From positions 1 to 10,436 of the forward strand of contig CAYLWW010000056.1 of NCBI GenBank assembly GCA_964387585.1: DNA of 10,436 nucleotides, given 5' to 3'. Both the position numbers and the translations under genes were made by a program. The stretch is from CAYLWW01 sp964387585 (lineage in GTDB: Bacteria > Pseudomonadota > Alphaproteobacteria > Rickettsiales > Midichloriaceae). Of the stretch, positions 7,179-10,436 are shown piece after piece; positions within the stretch are counted from its first letter, which is position 1; every line of letters begins with the position of its first letter. Below the pieces are notes generated by a model. It was given only the letters and a program-made list of their open reading frames with translations, searched no databases and was not told the origin of the DNA.

Positions 7179-7807
7179 GGCAACTTAACTCCTGCTTTGG
7201 ATTTTACATCAACAATAGATAAAGCCTGCTTTGGATCTCTAGATAATTGAGCTTTAACATCTTGTCTTTTCACTACTTTTTTTCTACCACTAATAGATAA
7301 AACTATAGCACCTATCATAGCCACTAGTAACACTATACCAGCTACCTGCAACTGCAATATATAGTTAGTAAATAACTCATGACCTATAGCTTCAGTATTA
7401 GTTAATTCAGAAGCTTCAACTTTTTGTTTAGCAGATATTTGAGATTTAGAATAGTTTAGAGTATTATTGAGGTCTTGATAAGATATTTTTGAGTATAAAA
7501 AACTAAAGCTTATTGTTAACAACAATACAATCCAAGCAAATCTTTTAAATGTAGGTTTTACTGTATCAGTCACCTTAATATCCAACATCATCACAACAAA
7601 AAGAAATAATACGGCTATCGCACCTACATACACTATAACCAATGTCATTGCTATATATTCCGCACCTATAAGAAGTAACAGTACTGCAGAATTAAGAAAA
7701 GCCCAAATCAAATACAAAACAGAGTATACTGAATTAGAAGATGTTATAAGCCTAAGAGCTGCTATAATTAGCAAAAAACTGAAAATATAGAATATTAAAC
7801 TTGCCAT
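7175..7807 (-). CDS. nuoJ: NADH-quinone oxidoreductase subunit J (complex I membrane arm)
   Basis: NuoJ is a five-helix subunit next to NuoK and NuoH in complex I. Its third helix changes shape during the catalytic cycle. The 210-residue product has that conserved helix, VIVYVGAIAVLFLFVVMMLD (57-76), an early SVYSVLYLIWAF segment, a variable loop around residues 105-145, and a charged C-terminal tail with the alphaproteobacterial VKRQDVKAQLSRDP pattern. It heads the nuoJKLMN group and overlaps nuoK by 4 bp (ATGA). The other complex I genes (nuoA-I) are not next to it, which suggests a split nuo locus as in Rickettsiaceae. No Shine-Dalgarno is evident before the ATG at 7807, and no convincing promoter was found in the 168-bp gap to hflC. 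Confidence 0.96.
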   Translation of the reverse strand: MASLIFYIFSFLLIIAALRLITSSNSVYSVLYLIWAFLNSAVLLLLIGAEYIAMTLVIVYVGAIAVLFLFVVMMLDIKVTDTVKPTFKRFAWIVLLLTISFSFLYSKISYQDLNNTLNYSKSQISAKQKVEASELTNTEAIGHELFTNYILQLQVAGIVLLVAMIGAIVLSISGRKKVVKRQDVKAQLSRDPKQALSIVDVKSKAGVKLP

Positions 7808-7975
7808 GCTAAACTATAAAAGCGCTATTATTAAAAATATATAACCTAAAAACCATAGTTAGATAATACTCTCATTAAAAACTAAATTAACTAAAGTCTA
7901 CACATATCATTATCTGATAATACTAATATCTCATTCTTATTATACTAAGATTAATCATGATAAACATATAGATTT
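7808..7975. repeat. hflC-nuoJ spacer with short repeats
   Basis: This 168-bp AT-rich gap has no gene. It contains the 13-base palindrome ATTATCTGATAAT (7909-7921). It also has an imperfect direct repeat: GATAATACTCTCATT (7862-7876) recurs at 7916-7935 with five bases inserted before CTCATT. A TATAAT hexamer lies on the minus strand at 7944-7939, but no -35 box stands at a good distance. A nuoJ promoter is therefore possible but unproven, and no GC-rich terminator after hflC was seen. Confidence 0.3.
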
Positions 7976-8848
7976 TTATTTAAAATAAGTTAAAAAATCA
8001 CTATCTGATGACATCATAATACTGGTGGAATTTTTCAACATAGAAGCTTTATAAGCCTGCATTGAGCGATAAAAGTTAAAAAACTCAGGGTCTTGAGAAG
8101 TGGCAGCAGCAAATATAATTGAGGCTTCCGCTTCACCTTCACCTTTTGTCACATCTGATATTCCTTTAGCTTCTGCTAATATAACAACTTTTTCCCTATC
8201 GGTATTAGCTCGAATTCTTTGACCTTCTTCCACACCTAATGCTCGTATTTCAGTCGCTTCCTTAGCACGATCACTTCTCATACGGTCATAAACAGCATTC
8301 CTAGCTTTATCGGGTAAATTCACACGTGCTAACCTAAGGTCAATTACCTCAACACCAAAGGATTTAGCCTGCTTTCTTACTAAATCTACTATATGCTTCA
8401 CTACTTCAACTCTCTTGCTTCCCAGTACATCAGCAAAAGGAACCGTACCTATAACTTCCCTTATGCTTGACTCCATCACTGAAACTATCCTTAATTTAAA
8501 TCTTTCTTCGTCTAATACAGTTTGGTAAAACTTTAATTGGTCGACTATACGGTATTTAGCATAAGCATCTAATTTCATGGTTTTTTGATCCAATCCCATT
8601 ACTTCAATACTTTGTCCTTTTAGTGGGAATTTAGCAGTCTGAATACGCTTTTCAAAAAAAAGTACTTCTTGAATAAATGGAATACGCGCATGCAATCCTG
8701 GGTCCATAACTTGGCGTATAGGTTGACCAAATTGCACCACTAGAGCACATTGTCTCTGATCTACTATATATAAGCAATTTGCTAACATAACAGAAACAAT
8801 AATTATAACTACTATAGCACTAAAAAATATATTAGTATTGCGTTGCAT
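7976..8848 (-). CDS. hflC: HflC, SPFH-domain membrane protein (FtsH protease modulator)
   Basis: HflC is an inner-membrane-anchored SPFH (stomatin/prohibitin-like) protein. With HflK it forms a large cage around the FtsH protease and modulates its activity. The 290-residue product has one N-terminal transmembrane helix (about residues 8-28), then the HflC-typical YIVDQRQCALVVQFGQP segment (27-43) and DPGLHARIPFIQEV (49-62). The SPFH core contains LRLARVNLPDKARNAVYDRMRSDR, followed by a long charged coiled-coil region (about 195-245). The length fits the family (about 290-330). In most proteobacteria hflK directly precedes hflC, but here 377 gene-free bases and the divergent rsmI lie upstream. 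A candidate promoter stands at 8902-8930. Confidence 0.95.
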   Translation of the reverse strand: MQRNTNIFFSAIVVIIIVSVMLANCLYIVDQRQCALVVQFGQPIRQVMDPGLHARIPFIQEVLFFEKRIQTAKFPLKGQSIEVMGLDQKTMKLDAYAKYRIVDQLKFYQTVLDEERFKLRIVSVMESSIREVIGTVPFADVLGSKRVEVVKHIVDLVRKQAKSFGVEVIDLRLARVNLPDKARNAVYDRMRSDRAKEATEIRALGVEEGQRIRANTDREKVVILAEAKGISDVTKGEGEAEASIIFAAATSQDPEFFNFYRSMQAYKASMLKNSTSIMMSSDSDFLTYFK

Positions 8849-9225
8849 ACGAGAAATTAATTTATACTTTTATTCAATGAATTTACTTTACTTTAATTAT
8901 CTTAATACCAGGTAAACCAATATACGTCAATTAGCCTTAATATAAACTTTCATAAATTAATTAGCTAACATAAAGCAAAAAATCAATTTACTTATTATTT
9001 TATAACATAATATATTGCTGTGATATCTTTTTATCGTTTTGTTAATTAAGCTTATTTTTTACCCTTACTTAGACTGCTTAAATATAGTATAAGTATAAAA
9101 AGCTTCACTCTATTTTTTTATTATCAATTTAATAAAAATTGTTAGCGATTATGACCTTAACCGAATTATAAAATTTTCATAGCTTATAAATAGGTTTCTT
9201 AAATTGTTTATAGTATTTTAATCAT
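8849..9225. other. Gene-free spacer between divergent hflC and rsmI
   Basis: These 377 bases are very AT-rich and carry no open frame of useful length on either strand. I looked for a decayed hflK in the part next to hflC and saw no recognisable remnant. The region should hold the promoters of both divergent genes. The only candidate I can support is the minus-strand one at 8902-8930. On the plus strand there are many TATAAA-like hexamers but no convincing -35 partner, and no Shine-Dalgarno precedes rsmI. Confidence 0.6.
8902..8930 (-). promoter_or_regulatory. Candidate hflC promoter
   Basis: Reading the minus strand, TTGACG (8930-8925, five of six to TTGACA) is followed after 17 bp by TATTAA (8907-8902, four of six to TATAAT). 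The hflC ATG lies 53 bases after the -10 box. The -10 match is only moderate in a very AT-rich background, so chance is a real alternative. Confidence 0.4.
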
Positions 9226-10068
9226 ATGAACGCCACACTTTATCTAGTCGCTACACCAATAGGCAATTTAGCTGATATATCGTTTAGAGCTATCACTATA
9301 TTACAGCAAGTTCAATACATTTTCGCTGAAGATACAAGAGTTACTAGCAAGTTATTAACTCACCATAGTATAACTAAAAAAAAGTTAATGGTTTATAATG
9401 ATTACTCCAATATCAAAGATAGAGAAAAGATAGTCGAATTATTAGAAACGGGAAACGATATTGCTTTAGTAAGTGATGCAGGAACACCTCTAATTTCTGA
9501 TCCCGGCTATAAGTTAGTAAATTCAGCATTAGAACGAAAAATACTAGTAAAATCAATTCCAGGGCCATGCTCTATCATATCAGCTCTGACGATTAGTGGA
9601 TTGCCTACTAACAAATTTTCTTTCTTGGGTTTTTTGCCAGTGCAAAATCAACAAAGAATAAACCAATTGCAAAACGTTAAGAATTATGTTGGTACATTAA
9701 TTTTGTTTGAAAGCCCTTTTAGATTAGTCAATACCCTACAAAGCTGTTTATCTATATTAGGAAATAGAGAAGCTGTTATAGTACGCGAAATTACTAAAAT
9801 TTATGAAGAGACTAAAAGAGGGACTTTAGAGCAGCTATTATGCTATTACGAAGCCAATCAAGTAAAAGGGGAGTTGGTAATATTAATATCAGGAAAATTA
9901 GAAAACGAAGTTATAGGAATTGAAGAACAAGTGATTATCGAAAAAGCTTTAACAGATCTACTGGTTAATGTTCATCTTAAAGAAGCCGTTCAAGAAATCG
10001 CTTCAACTTATGGAATATCTAAGCGAGAAGTATATCAATTAGCGCTGAAAATAGATAAAAATATCTAG
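9226..10068 (+). CDS. rsmI: 16S rRNA (cytidine(1402)-2'-O)-methyltransferase RsmI
   Basis: RsmI uses S-adenosylmethionine to 2'-O-methylate C1402 of 16S rRNA in the decoding centre, acting together with RsmH at the same nucleotide. The 280-residue product belongs to the tetrapyrrole methylase fold. Motifs run in the expected order: LVATPIGNLADIS (7-19), FAEDTRVTSKLL (33-44), VSDAGTPLISDPG (82-94), IPGPCSIISAL (111-121), FESPFRL (161-167) and REITKIYEE (187-195). Length is normal (E. coli 286). It is the only complete plus-strand gene in the window and diverges from hflC. No Shine-Dalgarno is visible; the ATG at 9226 is chosen because it precedes the conserved TLYLVATPIGN start directly. Confidence 0.96.
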   Translation: MNATLYLVATPIGNLADISFRAITILQQVQYIFAEDTRVTSKLLTHHSITKKKLMVYNDYSNIKDREKIVELLETGNDIALVSDAGTPLISDPGYKLVNSALERKILVKSIPGPCSIISALTISGLPTNKFSFLGFLPVQNQQRINQLQNVKNYVGTLILFESPFRLVNTLQSCLSILGNREAVIVREITKIYEETKRGTLEQLLCYYEANQVKGELVILISGKLENEVIGIEEQVIIEKALTDLLVNVHLKEAVQEIASTYGISKREVYQLALKIDKNI

Positions 10069-10108
10069 CATACCGCTTTATAGCTAGTTCTTTATAATTC
10101 TGGTATGC
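10068..10108 (+). repeat. Inverted repeat just after rsmI
   Basis: GCATACC (10068-10074) and GGTATGC (10102-10108) pair perfectly around a 27-base loop, starting at the last base of the rsmI stop codon. No U-run follows on the plus strand, so a standard intrinsic terminator is not supported. It may be a Rho-type end, a stabilising 3' hairpin, or chance. Confidence 0.3.
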
Positions 10109-10417
10109 GTTACTCGGATCCTCATGTTAGGTTTTACTACACTACTCTTCTTCGCTCTATTGCTAAAATTCAAAATTAAAATACTTTAGCTATATCTTAA
10201 CGCACCCTTTTTATTAGGGCATTGTTACGACTTCTAACATTGAACTGGTGTGGTTTATACAAGCAATACTAAATCCCATAGAGCGACCCATTTAATAACG
10301 TTTTAACTCGAATTCAGGTAACTTTATAAAAATAGATAATACTTTGCGGTTGATAAATTTTTAATTATCCATATTTACTCCTAACCCCAATAATGGATTA
10401 GGAAGGAGTTAAGAGAG
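10069..10417. other. Gene-free stretch downstream of rsmI
   Basis: About 350 bases with no complete gene. Short open frames occur on both strands. The plus frame 10084-10158 gives a peptide with MRYSDPHVRFYYTTLLRSIA, and a minus frame gives a peptide containing MGRSMGFSIACINH. Neither is recognisable, and all are broken by stops. The base composition of 10100-10290 looks slightly less AT-biased than the other spacers, which could mean a decayed gene or insertion remnant, but I cannot identify one. The end of the stretch forms the leader of the frame that starts at 10418. Confidence 0.5.
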
Positions 10418-10428
10418 ATGTTTTGGGG
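10367..10428 (+). promoter_or_regulatory. Structured leader with a strong Shine-Dalgarno
   Basis: AAGGAG (10403-10408) stands 9 bases ahead of the ATG at 10418, the strongest ribosome-binding site in the window. Three pairings can form here: ACTCCT (10377-10382) with AGGAGT (10404-10409), which hides the Shine-Dalgarno; ATCCAT (10367-10372) with ATGGAT (10393-10398); and CCCCAA (10385-10390) with TTGGGG (10423-10428), which would enclose the start. The complementarity is seen directly. A translation switch is an inference, and no known riboswitch class is recognised. Confidence 0.35.
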
Positions 10429-10436
10429 ATATTTTT
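10418..10436 (+). CDS. Start of a plus-strand gene cut by the window edge
   Basis: An ATG at 10418 with a near-perfect Shine-Dalgarno (AAGGAG, 9-base spacing) opens a frame reading MFWGYF before the window ends. The hydrophobic, aromatic start would fit a membrane or secreted protein, but six codons cannot identify a product. The strong ribosome-binding site, in a window where most genes lack one, is the main support. Confidence 0.45.

Noticed and set aside
8849..8975. Possible remnant of hflK upstream of hflC
   Set aside because: The minus-strand frames are full of stops and no SPFH or HflK-like segment could be read.
10205..10228. CCCTTTTTATTAGGG followed by GGGCATTGTTAC, considered as a transposon end or terminator
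   Set aside because: The stem is only 4 bp, no U-run follows, and no matching terminal inverted repeat, target duplication or transposase frame is present in the window.

Overview
This AT-rich window (roughly 30% GC judged by eye) carries a conserved housekeeping block of an alphaproteobacterium. It most likely comes from a member of the Rickettsiales, and within that order from a Rickettsiaceae-like lineage (Rickettsia/Orientia relatives). The reasons are the low GC, the family-typical S20, S9 and NuoJ/NuoK sequences, a nuoJKLMN set without the usual nuoA-I genes next to it, sparse Shine-Dalgarno sites, and long gene-poor AT-rich spacers. The taxonomic call is an inference from remembered protein resemblance, not from a search.

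Layout, left to right. Bases 1-238 hold what may be the last codons of a plus-strand gene, a strong bidirectional intrinsic terminator (65-107) and a second compact hairpin (152-172). Then eight genes lie on the minus strand and are transcribed right to left: hflC (8848-7976), nuoJ, nuoK, nuoL, nuoM, nuoN (7807-1806), rplM (1704-1210) and rpsI (1093-668), followed by a ninth, rpsT (529-239). A clear sigma70-type promoter (TTGACA, 17 bp, GATAAT) sits between nuoN and rplM, so the ribosomal protein genes can be transcribed on their own. A 377-bp gene-free spacer separates hflC from the divergent plus-strand gene rsmI (9226-10068). The last ~370 bases have no complete gene. They end with a strong Shine-Dalgarno and the first seven bases or so of a new plus-strand reading frame, cut by the window edge.

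How the genes work together. NuoJKLMN are the membrane-arm subunits of respiratory complex I (proton-pumping NADH:quinone oxidoreductase). L13, S9 and S20 are ribosomal proteins and RsmI methylates 16S rRNA, so both ends of the window serve translation. HflC is a membrane-anchored SPFH protein that normally acts with HflK as a regulator of the FtsH protease, but hflK is not next to it here.

I found no sign of a new defence, mobile or biosynthetic system. The points worth a second look are non-coding: overlapping alternative hairpins at the left edge, a 10-bp palindrome in the rpsT leader, an inverted repeat on the rplM -35 box, and a leader at the right edge that could hide its ribosome-binding site. 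The orphan arrangement of hflC is also notable.
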